NCBI GenBank assembly: GCA_903853285.1
Contig: CAINTF010000184.1
Coordinates: 1 to 7,586 of the forward strand
Origin: an uncultured Acidimicrobium sp.
GTDB taxonomy: Bacteria > Actinomycetota > Acidimicrobiia > Acidimicrobiales > Ilumatobacteraceae
Direction: 5' to 3'
DNA length: 7,586 bases
Part shown: piece by piece, positions 1 to 6,612 of the stretch
How the letters are laid out: each line of letters opens with the position of its first letter
Numbering within the stretch: the first letter of the stretch is position 1
Program-made: the position numbers and the translations under genes
Notes under the pieces: generated by a model
What the model was told of the DNA's origin: nothing
The model's database searches: none
Seen by the model: the letters and a program-made list of their open reading frames with translations, nothing else

Positions 1-2
1 GT

Positions 3-824
3 CGACGACTTCGCGGAATACTTGATCGAATCAAACCAGAGCAGCACGGAATTATCGTGCGTACAGCCGCAGAGAATGCGACTGAGCATGAACTCACGAC
101 CGACATGACCAGACTGCTTGCGCAGTGGGACGCCATTCGAAGTGCAGCAGAAAAAGCCAATTCACCTACGTTGTTGTATCGCGAACCGCCATTGGCAGTG
201 CGTGTGATTCGTGAAGAATTTACAAGCGAGTACCGCGGTGTTGTAATTGATGATCCGGTTTTGTTTGCCGAAGTGCGCGATTACATTCAGGCATTTAATC
301 CTGAGTTTGCTGATCGCGTTGAGTTGTACAACCCAGCGGCCGACGAGCTGCCGCTCTTTGAGCAATATCGCGTGCATGAGCAGTTGCTCAAGGCACTCGA
401 CAAGAAGGTGTGGTTACCTTCAGGTGGCTCACTGATCATTGAGCACACTGAAGCACTCACGGTGATTGACGTCAACACTGGTAAAAACGTGGGTAAGTCA
501 AACCTTGAAGAGACTGTTTTCTATAACAACCTTGAAGCGGCAGAAGAGATTGCACGTCAATTGCGCCTGCGCGATATTGGCGGCATCATCGTCATTGACT
601 TCATCGACATGGAGATCCGAGAAAACCGTCGAAAGGTGCTTGAGTCATTCAAGGACGCACTGGCGCGAGACAAAACTCGCACCCAAGTTTTTGAGATTTC
701 TGAGCTTGGCCTTGTGGAGATGACCCGCAAGCGCATTGGAGAAGGATTGCTGACGAGTTTTGCCGATGCCTGCGCAGTTTGCGACAGTCGCGGATTTACA
801 CTCGATCTGTCAATGCTTGACTAA
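3..824 (+). CDS. rne/rng: RNase E/G family endoribonuclease, C-terminal part (5' end outside window)
   Basis: This is the 3' portion of a ribonuclease E/G gene, which makes a Mg-dependent endoribonuclease that matures rRNA and starts mRNA decay. The frame is open from base 3, and the residues before the GTG at 57 (RRLRGILDRIKPEQHGIIV) match the family's conserved run ahead of RTAAE, so that GTG is internal and the true start lies upstream. About 273 residues are visible. The catalytic metal-binding aspartates are seen in IDVNTGK (codon 468-470) and VIDFIDM (codon 597-599). A CAVC pair (codons 771-773 and 780-782) fits the family's Zn-link, although the usual CPxC proline is absent. The protein ends 13 residues after the second Cys, so it lacks the long degradosome-scaffold tail of E. 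coli RNase E and is RNase G-like at this end. The S1 domain and any actinobacterial N-terminal extension would be outside the window. It lies 73 nt before rplU on the same strand, a common neighbour. E versus G cannot be decided from this part. Confidence 0.93.
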   Translation, partial: RRLRGILDRIKPEQHGIIVRTAAENATEHELTTDMTRLLAQWDAIRSAAEKANSPTLLYREPPLAVRVIREEFTSEYRGVVIDDPVLFAEVRDYIQAFNPEFADRVELYNPAADELPLFEQYRVHEQLLKALDKKVWLPSGGSLIIEHTEALTVIDVNTGKNVGKSNLEETVFYNNLEAAEEIARQLRLRDIGGIIVIDFIDMEIRENRRKVLESFKDALARDKTRTQVFEISELGLVEMTRKRIGEGLLTSFADACAVCDSRGFTLDLSMLD

Positions 825-842
825 ATACGGCTCAATGAATAA

Positions 843-873
843 AGCCCAACCGGTGGTTGGGTTACTGGTAACC
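843..873 (+). promoter_or_regulatory. rplU leader with two overlapping hairpins
   Basis: The gap between RNase E/G and rplU holds two inverted repeats. The first pairs CCCAACC (845-851) with GGTTGGG (855-861) around a 3-nt loop and can be lengthened by a G-U and an A-U pair at 843-844/862-863. The second pairs GGTTA (860-864) with TAACC (869-873) around CTGG. They share bases 860-863, so both cannot form fully at once. No T-run follows, so this is not a canonical intrinsic terminator. It could be a weak U-less terminator after the RNase gene, an attenuator, or a processing site. The pairing is seen directly; any role is inferred. Confidence 0.4.
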
Positions 874-880
874 AAAGGGA

Positions 881-886
881 TAGAGT
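881..886 (+). promoter_or_regulatory. possible -10 element (TAGAGT) for rplU
   Basis: TAGAGT fits the TANNNT consensus of actinobacterial -10 elements and lies 11 nt before the rplU ATG, which would start the mRNA a few bases before the gene. No TTGACA-like -35 is evident. The AGGGA at 887-891 could instead be a Shine-Dalgarno sequence on a longer transcript reading through from the RNase gene. The two readings compete, so this call is weak. Confidence 0.2.
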
Positions 887-897
887 AGGGACTTCTT

Positions 898-1209
898 ATG
901 TACGCAATTATCGCAACCGGAGGCAAGCAAGAGAAGGTCGCCAAGGGCCAACAGGTCCATGTCGAACTGCTCAATGCTCAAGAGGGCTCAGAGGTGAAGT
1001 TCACCCCGATCATGCTCGTGGACGGTTCAACCGTTCTTGCTACTCCCGCAGAACTCGCAAAGTCTTCAGTAACCGCAAAGGTTATGGGCATTGCAGCTGG
1101 CCCGAAGATCGACGGCTTCACCTACAAGCGTCGTACCAACCAGCGTCGTCGTTTTGGTCATCGCCAAAAGTATTCGGTGATTGAAATCACCAACATTCAG
1201 AAAGGCTAA
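898..1209 (+). CDS. rplU: 50S ribosomal protein L21
   Basis: This encodes large-subunit ribosomal protein L21, which binds 23S rRNA and helps early 50S assembly. The protein has 103 residues, the normal family length. It opens with the typical [11 protein letters not shown] and carries the C-terminal signature around [21 protein letters not shown] followed by a short beta strand (SVIEITNI). The ATG at 898 is supported by that conserved N-terminus and by an AGGGA Shine-Dalgarno-like stretch at 887-891. rpmA follows 5 nt after the stop, so the two are co-transcribed. The leader before it is structured, see 843-873. Identification is secure. Confidence 0.97.
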   Translation: MYAIIATGGKQEKVAKGQQVHVELLNAQEGSEVKFTPIMLVDGSTVLATPAELAKSSVTAKVMGIAAGPKIDGFTYKRRTNQRRRFGHRQKYSVIEITNIQKG

Positions 1210-1214
1210 TTCTC

Positions 1215-1469
1215 ATGTCGAAAACCAAGGGTGGCGGTTCAACCCGCAACGGTCGCGATTCGAACGCGCAACGACTCGGCGTCAAAGTATTTGACGGCAC
1301 GAAGATCACAGCAGGAACAATTTTGATTCGTCAACGCGGCACAAAAGTGCACCCAGGTAACAACGTGGGCATTGGCAAAGACGACACACTGTTTGCGCTT
1401 TCGCATGGCAGTGTCAAGTTTGGTGAGCGTCGTGGCCGCAAGGTCGTCGACGTCATTCCAAACATTTAA
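1215..1469 (+). CDS. rpmA: 50S ribosomal protein L27
   Basis: This encodes large-subunit protein L27, whose N-terminal tail reaches the peptidyl-transferase centre. It has 84 residues (family about 85). The [19 protein letters not shown] block at residues 6-24 and the [21 protein letters not shown] core are diagnostic. The start is fixed by the conserved tail; an AGAAAGG at 1199-1205, inside the end of rplU, is a plausible ribosome binding site. The tail reads MSKTKGGG where E. coli has MAHKKAGG, so residues 2-4 are substituted. There is no Firmicutes-type N-terminal extension that would need Prp cleavage. The stop overlaps the stop of the opposite-strand dgt by 4 nt. obg, the usual next gene, is separated from it by that reverse gene. 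Confidence 0.97.
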   Translation: MSKTKGGGSTRNGRDSNAQRLGVKVFDGTKITAGTILIRQRGTKVHPGNNVGIGKDDTLFALSHGSVKFGERRGRKVVDVIPNI

Positions 1470-2617
1470 TTCGTATCGATTCCTTTAGGGAGTCTGCTCG
1501 AATCCCAACCCAGTAGCGCTATGCCTTGTCGGCATGCAAACCTGTCTGTCATACCTCCAACATATGCAACTGCGTTGTGCAGTGCTTCGGTTGAGTGCGC
1601 GGGTGCAATGTGGTTGGCAATGCTCGCATCTTGAGCGTTGTCTGTGAGCATCAAATGTGGATGACTGGCGTAATGCTCAACAAGTGCTTGCAATAGATCG
1701 ACAACTGACTTTGCTTGGTTGCGAGACGCATCCCGCATATAAATGTTGTCGTAGTTGAAGCGACGAAACTCTGCGAGTGCATCAGCTTGTGCTGGTTGCA
1801 TACCGATGCGACCTGTTGACGCAGTTGCAGCGATCATTGATGAGATGAATGACCGAAGTTGTTGCGAGCGAGCAGTGCCGCAATAAGTGCGCACTTGTTC
1901 TGGAAGTTGGTCGACGGTGACAATTCCGGTTGCAGCAGCATCTTCGAAGTCGTGACACACGTAAGCGATGCGGTCGGCCCATGAAACAACTTCACCTTCG
2001 GGTGTCATTGGTGCAGGACGTGACCATGAGTGATTGCGAATTCCGTCGAGGGTCTCTGCACACAAATTGAGTGGAACCAACGTGACGTCGGCGCCCCAAA
2101 CGGCGTGATCAAAACCCTGCGGGACAAATGGACTTAAAGCATCTTCAGAGGCGTGACCGCCGGGACCATGACCGCAGTCATGTCCGAGTGCAATCGCTTC
2201 GGTGAGTGCAACGTTGAGTGCAAGAGCACGTGCGACCGATGTTGCAACTTGGGCAACTTCGAGGGCATGGGTGAGGCGTGTGCGTTGATGATCTTGCGGA
2301 AACACAAACACTTGAGTTTTTCCTGCAAGGCGACGAAAAGCTGAGGCATGCAAGATGCGGTCGCGGTCGCGCTCGAAACAGGTACGAAATGGGTCTGCTT
2401 CCTGAGCGATTGCGCGATTGCCGGCACCAAATGCGCGAGTGGCAAGTGGGGCAAGAGCAGAGTCTTCGCGCGACTCACGCTCAGCACGATCAATGATTTG
2501 CCGCGCACCTGGGCCAGACCACGAGTCCTTGTGAGCGAAACGAATCTGTTCGTCTGAAGCAAAGCCGTCCATTGTTTGAGCCCATGCGACGCTGCGCGAA
2601 AGTGGTTCAGATGTCAT
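1466..2617 (-). CDS. dgt: dGTPase-family HD-domain triphosphohydrolase
   Basis: This is a deoxyguanosinetriphosphate triphosphohydrolase-like protein of 383 residues. Family members split dNTPs, classically dGTP, into deoxynucleoside and triphosphate, and so tune dNTP pools in the cytosol. The family entry motif [24 protein letters not shown] spans about residues 81-104. The HD-fold metal ligands follow: H117 (RTRLTH), H146-D147 (GHDCGH) and D215 (SWADRIAY). The C-terminal part retains the family-like [16 protein letters not shown] segment near residue 290 and a GMTDRFA segment near the end. The first ~75 residues before RDRDR are longer than the minimal family core. I chose the ATG at 2615-2617 because a TANNNT -10 motif sits 8 nt before it; no Shine-Dalgarno is visible. 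The ATG at 2570-2572 (Met16) is the alternative. It runs opposite to its neighbours, splitting rpmA from obg. Substrate preference cannot be read from sequence, and many such proteins are of presumed function only. Confidence 0.9.
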   Translation of the reverse strand: MTSEPLSRSVAWAQTMDGFASDEQIRFAHKDSWSGPGARQIIDRAERESREDSALAPLATRAFGAGNRAIAQEADPFRTCFERDRDRILHASAFRRLAGKTQVFVFPQDHQRTRLTHALEVAQVATSVARALALNVALTEAIALGHDCGHGPGGHASEDALSPFVPQGFDHAVWGADVTLVPLNLCAETLDGIRNHSWSRPAPMTPEGEVVSWADRIAYVCHDFEDAAATGIVTVDQLPEQVRTYCGTARSQQLRSFISSMIAATASTGRIGMQPAQADALAEFRRFNYDNIYMRDASRNQAKSVVDLLQALVEHYASHPHLMLTDNAQDASIANHIAPAHSTEALHNAVAYVGGMTDRFACRQGIALLGWDSSRLPKGIDTN

Positions 2618-2624
2618 ATATCTA

Positions 2625-2635
2625 CACGATACGTG
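2625..2635. promoter_or_regulatory. small palindrome in the dgt/obg divergent spacer
   Basis: CACG-ATA-CGTG is an inverted repeat of two 4-bp arms around 3 bp. It covers the putative dgt -10 element and lies about where a -35 element for obg would fall, so a protein bound here could affect both genes. Arms of this size arise by chance fairly often, so an operator role is only a suggestion. Confidence 0.2.
2626..2631 (-). promoter_or_regulatory. putative -10 element (TATCGT) for dgt, leaderless arrangement
   Basis: On the minus strand TATCGT fits TANNNT and ends 8 nt before the dgt ATG, so transcription would begin at or within a base or two of the start codon. No Shine-Dalgarno sequence precedes that ATG, which agrees with leaderless translation, common in actinobacteria. 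No convincing -35 is seen. Confidence 0.35.
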
Positions 2636-2648
2636 GAGGGTGTACTAG

Positions 2649-2654
2649 TAGGAT
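2649..2654 (+). promoter_or_regulatory. putative -10 element (TAGGAT) for obg-proB
   Basis: TAGGAT fits TANNNT and lies 11 nt before the obg ATG at 2666, predicting a 5' leader of only a few bases. There is no TTGACA-like -35. The AGGA inside it is 12 nt from the ATG and the GAAAG at 2656-2660 is close to it, so a Shine-Dalgarno reading is also possible. The GGAGGG at 2635-2640 is about 25 nt from the ATG, too far to serve it. Confidence 0.3.
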
Positions 2655-2665
2655 TGAAAGCCCCT

Positions 2666-3916
2666 ATGAGTGCCTTTGTCGATGAAGCCCAATTAAACGT
2701 CCGCGGTGGCGATGGTGGTGCTGGCTGCGTCAGTTTCAGGCGTGAAGGCCCTGTTGCTTTTGGAGGCCCAAACGGCGGCGATGGCGGCGATGGTGGTTCG
2801 GTGTGGCTGGTCGCAGATCACAACGTTGCTTCGTTGTTGGCGTTTCGCGATCACCCCCACAGACGGGCAGGCGATGGCGTTCACGGAATGGGTAAGGACC
2901 TGCACGGTCGCCGTGGCGAAGACATGATCATCAAGGTTCCTGAAGGCACCGTTGTGCGCGATATGTACACGGGCGAAATTTTGGCCGACTTGGCAGTCAA
3001 CGGCACTCGTTGGCAATCCGCCAAAGGTGGTCAGGGTGGACGAGGTAACGCGCGCTTTTTGTCTAACCGTAGGCGTGCACCAAAATTTGCTGAGCAAGGC
3101 GAACACGGTAAAGACCGCTGGCTGAAACTTGAGCTCAAACTGATGGCCGACGTCGCGCTAGTTGGTTTTCCAAATGCCGGCAAGTCAACTTTTATCAGTT
3201 CGGTCAGTGCAGCGAAACCAAAAATTGCGAACTATCCATTCACCACTCTTGAGCCACACCTCGGTGTCGTGCGCATGGGTGGTTCAAGCGAATTTATCAT
3301 CGCCGACATTCCAGGAATTATTGAGGGTGCGAGCGAAGGGCGGGGACTCGGGCATCAATTTTTGCGCCATATTGAACGCGCTCGCGTGTTGTGCGTCCTT
3401 GTAGACCTTGCTCCTATGGACGAAGTGTCTGCTGACGAACAAGAGCGTATTTTGTTGCAAGAGTTGCAGGCGTATCAGCCAGAGCTGCTCGAGCGACCAC
3501 GTTTGGTTGTTGGTACCAAAACAGATGCAGCAACCGACGAAGTGATGCTTGCTTGGAAGGGTCAGCGGATGTCGGCTGTGACTGGTGATGGAGTGCGGCC
3601 AATTTTGGGAGCGCTTGCCGAACTCGTGCAGCGCGCCCGCACACTTGTGCCATCGCAGGAGTCTTCGGTGGTTATTCGTCCAGAGCCAGAAGGCACACAC
3701 ATTGAGCGCATGGGCGACAACGAATTTAGATTGATCGGTCGAGATGTAGAGCGTTCGGTCGCATTGAGTGACGTAACGACGCCTGATGCTCTTAACTACA
3801 TTGACGAACGACTAAAGCGACTTGGTGTTGCGCGCTTGTTGTCGCGCGCAGGCGCAAGCGATGGAGCAGTTGTGCATATTGGGGCGTTTAGTTTCGAGTA
3901 CACACCGGAGACGTAG
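2666..3916 (+). CDS. obg: Obg family GTPase (ribosome-assembly / stress GTPase)
   Basis: This encodes Obg (CgtA), an essential GTPase that acts in 50S subunit maturation and in stress and cell-cycle responses. The product is 416 residues in three domains. The Gly-rich Obg fold (about 1-158) contains GGPNGGDGGDGGS and GGQGGRGNARF. The G domain (about 159-330) has G1 GFPNAGKST (167-175), G2 PFTTLEP (191-197), G3 DIPG (214-217), G4 TKTD (284-287) and G5 SA (303-304). The C-terminal OCT domain (about 335-412) resembles that of Gram-positive Obg proteins. The frame is open back to an ATG at 2576, but the family N-terminus MSAFVDEAQLNVRGGDGG starts at 2666, and the longer form would run antisense into dgt. 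G4 has Thr in place of the usual Asn of NKxD. proB follows after 2 nt, so the two form an operon. Confidence 0.95.
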   Translation: MSAFVDEAQLNVRGGDGGAGCVSFRREGPVAFGGPNGGDGGDGGSVWLVADHNVASLLAFRDHPHRRAGDGVHGMGKDLHGRRGEDMIIKVPEGTVVRDMYTGEILADLAVNGTRWQSAKGGQGGRGNARFLSNRRRAPKFAEQGEHGKDRWLKLELKLMADVALVGFPNAGKSTFISSVSAAKPKIANYPFTTLEPHLGVVRMGGSSEFIIADIPGIIEGASEGRGLGHQFLRHIERARVLCVLVDLAPMDEVSADEQERILLQELQAYQPELLERPRLVVGTKTDAATDEVMLAWKGQRMSAVTGDGVRPILGALAELVQRARTLVPSQESSVVIRPEPEGTHIERMGDNEFRLIGRDVERSVALSDVTTPDALNYIDERLKRLGVARLLSRAGASDGAVVHIGAFSFEYTPET

Positions 3917-3918
3917 AG

Positions 3919-5013
3919 ATGCGAATCGTTGTCAAAATTGGAACATCATCGGTAACCGATGAGCATGGCTCGATCAAGAACGAAGCTATTCGTGCATTGT
4001 GCGATCAGGTGGCGCGCGTGCGCGGTGAAGGAAACGAAGTAATTGTCGTAACCTCTGGCGCAATTGCTGGCGGAGTCGGAGCGCTTGGTTTAACTCAACG
4101 CCCAACCGACACACAAACCTTGCAGGCTCTTGCCGCTGTTGGGCAAAGTCAGTTAATGAACAAGTACAACGAGCATCTTGCGACGCATGGTTTGGTTGGC
4201 GCGCAAGTGTTATTGGTGCCGAACGATTTCATTGACCGCACACAGTACCTGCATGCACGACAGACACTTGTGCGTTTGCTGGAGCTTGGCTGCGTGCCAA
4301 TTATTAATGAAAACGATGCGATTGCCAGTGACGAAATTCGTTTTGGCGACAATGACCGCATCGCCGCTTTGGTTGCGCACAGCGTGAGCGCCGACGTATT
4401 GGTATTACTGACAGACATTGCTGGTTTGTTTACTGCAGACCCAAGCATTGATGCCTCGGCAACATTCATCGAACAAGTTGCCGCTGATGATCCACTGCTG
4501 TCGGTGCGTGCAAGTGCAAGTAGTACTGCACGTGGGAGTGGAGGTATGTCGTCAAAATTGTCGGCAGCCCGTATTGCTTCATGGTCTGGTGTTCGAACCG
4601 TTATTGCAGATGCCACGAAGACTGATGTCGTGGTGCACGCACTTGCCCAAACGCCAGGTGCGGGTACGCAATTTTTGCCTCACAATCGAAACCTCTCTGC
4701 CCGCAAGTTGTGGATTGCATTCGCTGCTCAACAAAGCGGAGTGATTGTTGTTGACGCTGGCGCAAAACAGGCGCTGATTGAGCGCAATACGTCGTTGTTG
4801 CACGCCGGCGTTGCTGAAGTGCACGGAGACTTTTCGGAAGGCGACACCGTCGAAATTCAGGACATGAGTGGTGCTGTATTCGCACGAGGCATGGTCAGTG
4901 TGAGTGCGGTGCACGCAAGTGCCGCAGCGGGTCGTAAGAGTGCAGAGCTACCCGACGGTGTTGTGGCCGAACTTGTTCACCGCGACGACTTAGTGGTTCT
5001 CGTCAACCAATAG
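3919..5013 (+). CDS. proB: Glutamate 5-kinase
   Basis: This encodes gamma-glutamyl kinase, which phosphorylates L-glutamate with ATP in the first step of proline synthesis. The 364 residues form an amino-acid-kinase domain (about 1-255) and a C-terminal PUA domain (about 270-362). Visible motifs are VKIGTSSV at the N-terminus with Lys6, VTSGAIAGG (44-52), AAVGQ (72-76), PIINENDAI (127-135), FGDNDRIAALVA (142-153), LLTDIAGLF (163-171) and GSGGMSSKLSAA (206-217). The ATG is 2 nt after the obg stop, with GGAG at 3907-3910 well placed as ribosome binding site, so translation is probably coupled to obg. The last 37 nt overlap the end of murJ on the other strand and encode the PUA-terminal HRDDLVVL stretch. 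proA, a frequent partner, is not next to it. In E. coli this enzyme is inhibited by proline; the same is likely but not shown here. Confidence 0.96.
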   Translation: MRIVVKIGTSSVTDEHGSIKNEAIRALCDQVARVRGEGNEVIVVTSGAIAGGVGALGLTQRPTDTQTLQALAAVGQSQLMNKYNEHLATHGLVGAQVLLVPNDFIDRTQYLHARQTLVRLLELGCVPIINENDAIASDEIRFGDNDRIAALVAHSVSADVLVLLTDIAGLFTADPSIDASATFIEQVAADDPLLSVRASASSTARGSGGMSSKLSAARIASWSGVRTVIADATKTDVVVHALAQTPGAGTQFLPHNRNLSARKLWIAFAAQQSGVIVVDAGAKQALIERNTSLLHAGVAEVHGDFSEGDTVEIQDMSGAVFARGMVSVSAVHASAAAGRKSAELPDGVVAELVHRDDLVVLVNQ

Positions 5014-6563
5014 CCACGCAGGTGAGGCTCGCCAAGCAGTGCGAGCGCCGCAATGTAGGTGACACCGCCAATCGCGATGCCGACTAGCACACGAACCAAT
5101 GCGCTTATCCCAGCGTCAGAACCAACTGTGTTGCTTCCAAATCTGACAGCTATAGCCATGAGAACACCCGCAATAGTGATGCGCAATACATTGATGGCTA
5201 GTCCGCTCAGACGAATCGATTGGTTTTTTGATGCGAGTGCGAAAATCGCGATGACTGCGCTCACGACATAGGCAACAGAGAATGCAATACCTAGGCCTAG
5301 TACGTCATAACGATCGACCAGGACGATAGCGAGAACGATATTGATTGCATTCTCGATGAGATTGATGAAAAACGGAGTGCGAGTGTTGTGCTGGGCATAA
5401 AAACCGCGCAATACAAACAGGTAAACGGAAAACCCAGTGAGACCAAGTGCAAGTCCACTCAAAGCCCTTGCGGTATTCACTGTGGCTTGTGGGGAAAAGT
5501 TTCCGTGCTGCAAAACAAGACCGATGATGGGTTTAGAGAGTACGAATAATCCGAATGACGCAGGGAGAGTAAATAGCGCAGTGAGTGTGATGCCGCGACT
5601 CATGCGGTCTGCAAATGCAGATTGATCGTTGCTTGCGGCAAGACGAGCAAGATCAGGAAGAAAAGTAGTCGCAATAGACACGGCAAGAAGTCCATGGGGA
5701 AGTTGAAACAGAATAAATGCTTTCGAATATGCATCGACAAGACCGCTACCAGGGGATGCGAGGTTTTTGATTACTACCAAGGCGACTTGGTTGGCAACAA
5801 CGTAGCCAAGTGTCCACAAGGAAAGTTGGAGTAATTTGCGAATCGCTGGGTGTGAAAACTGTGGACGGAATCGGAATGCAATGCCGCTGCGGTGAACTGC
5901 CACAACTTGAATCAGGGCCATGACTGCGATGCCAACTGTTGTGCTGAGACCTAGTTGCCACATCAGTCTCGAACCACCAAGAACATCGGCGATATTCGGT
6001 TGTATGTCTGAACGAATTGTTAGGAGGAAAATAATCGCAATGACGTTGGCTGCAGCTGGTGACCACGCGGCTGCAAAAAACCGGCGGCGCGCATTGAGCA
6101 GCGCGGAACACAGCGCGCTTACACCATAGAAAAATATCTGCACCACAAAGATGCGTGTGAGTGCTGTACCAGCACTCCGAAAGACTTCCACATCAACTCC
6201 AGGTGCTGGGTGAATTGAAAACAGATGAAAGATTGCTGGTGACGCAACAATTGCTGCGAGGGTGATTACGCCAAGCAAAATGAGCGAGATGCTGATGATT
6301 GCATCGGTGCCGTGCTGAGACTCACGAGTTTGTGTATCGTCGCCGAGCAATGAGGTGAACAACGGCACAAGGCTGGCAGCAAGCAGCCCGCCGATGAGTA
6401 GTTCGTAAATGGAATTAGGCGCATTGTTGGCGGCATCAAACGCATCGGCGAGAGCTGTCTGACCGATGATCACCCCAAAAATGATGATTCGGGCAAGACC
6501 AGTAATGCGAGAGAGGGCTGTGCCTGTGGCAACAACGAGATTGGATCGACCAAGGCCAGGCAT
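4977..6563 (-). CDS. murJ: Lipid II flippase MurJ (MOP superfamily, MviN family)
   Basis: This encodes a polytopic inner-membrane protein of 528 residues, the length of the 14-helix MurJ core, which moves lipid II across the membrane for peptidoglycan synthesis. The N-terminus shows the family's SRITGLAR (18-25) and ADAFDAANNAPNSIYELLIGGLLAASLVP (39-67), containing charged residues of the central cavity. Hydrophobic segments recur throughout, and FYAQHNTRTPFFINL (388-402) matches the family's conserved DTRTP-type loop. It ends soon after the last helix in a basic tail (TRTTKSSR). It therefore lacks the long cytoplasmic pseudokinase-containing extension of mycobacterial MurJ. The ATG at 6561-6563 fits the conserved start; no clear Shine-Dalgarno is seen, but a TANNNT motif lies 8 nt upstream. 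It is divergent from moxR (62 nt apart) and convergent with proB (37-nt overlap). MurJ is the best call; other MOP flippases are less likely. Confidence 0.93.
   Translation of the reverse strand: MPGLGRSNLVVATGTALSRITGLARIIIFGVIIGQTALADAFDAANNAPNSIYELLIGGLLAASLVPLFTSLLGDDTQTRESQHGTDAIISISLILLGVITLAAIVASPAIFHLFSIHPAPGVDVEVFRSAGTALTRIFVVQIFFYGVSALCSALLNARRRFFAAAWSPAAANVIAIIFLLTIRSDIQPNIADVLGGSRLMWQLGLSTTVGIAVMALIQVVAVHRSGIAFRFRPQFSHPAIRKLLQLSLWTLGYVVANQVALVVIKNLASPGSGLVDAYSKAFILFQLPHGLLAVSIATTFLPDLARLAASNDQSAFADRMSRGITLTALFTLPASFGLFVLSKPIIGLVLQHGNFSPQATVNTARALSGLALGLTGFSVYLFVLRGFYAQHNTRTPFFINLIENAINIVLAIVLVDRYDVLGLGIAFSVAYVVSAVIAIFALASKNQSIRLSGLAINVLRITIAGVLMAIAVRFGSNTVGSDAGISALVRVLVGIAIGGVTYIAALALLGEPHLRGYWLTRTTKSSR
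5027..5046. terminator. GC-rich hairpin after proB, possible terminator
   Basis: GCTCGC (5027-5032) pairs with GCGAGC (5041-5046) around an 8-nt loop, beginning 13 nt after the proB stop. It lies inside the 3' coding part of murJ. No T-run follows on the plus strand, so it would be a U-less type at best. It may simply reflect coding sequence. Confidence 0.22.
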
Positions 6564-6571
6564 GTGTATTC

Positions 6572-6577
6572 ATCGTA
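6572..6577 (-). promoter_or_regulatory. putative -10 element (TACGAT) for murJ, leaderless arrangement
   Basis: On the minus strand TACGAT fits TANNNT and ends 8 nt before the murJ ATG, the same spacing as at dgt. This predicts an mRNA starting at or almost at the start codon. No -35 match is seen at the usual distance, and no Shine-Dalgarno precedes the ATG. Confidence 0.35.
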
Positions 6578-6612
6578 GATCGTCTAGCAGGAATGCGGGA
6601 GTGACCAAACGC

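Noticed and set aside
1..6. GTCGAC at the very start as a cloning-site (SalI) junction
   Set aside because: The reading frame is continuous RNase E/G from base 3, the same hexamer also occurs inside genes (for example near 7481), and nothing else suggests a junction.
57..824. GTG at 57 as the start of the first gene
   Set aside because: The frame is open to the window edge and the 18 residues before it match conserved RNase E/G sequence, so the gene is 5'-truncated by the window.
2134..2562. A 142-codon minus-strand frame and several plus-strand frames inside dgt
   Set aside because: They overlap a gene with clear HD-family motifs and show no recognisable protein features, so they are out-of-frame shadows.
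2576..2665. A 30-residue N-terminal extension of Obg starting at ATG 2576
   Set aside because: The extension has no family resemblance, lies antisense to the dgt start, and the canonical Obg N-terminus begins at 2666.
3284..3700. A 138-codon minus-strand frame opposite obg
   Set aside because: It is antisense to the Obg G domain, with a Trp/His-rich composition typical of shadow translation.
4149..4616. A 155-codon minus-strand frame opposite proB, and similar ones at 4579-4914
   Set aside because: They lie entirely within proB coding sequence and are low-complexity Ser/Ala/Thr or Arg/Gln-rich translations without motifs.
6593..6604. A four-codon frame (ATG CGG GAG TGA) before moxR as a regulatory leader peptide
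   Set aside because: It is too short to support, has no clear ribosome binding site, and would lie upstream of the likely transcript start.
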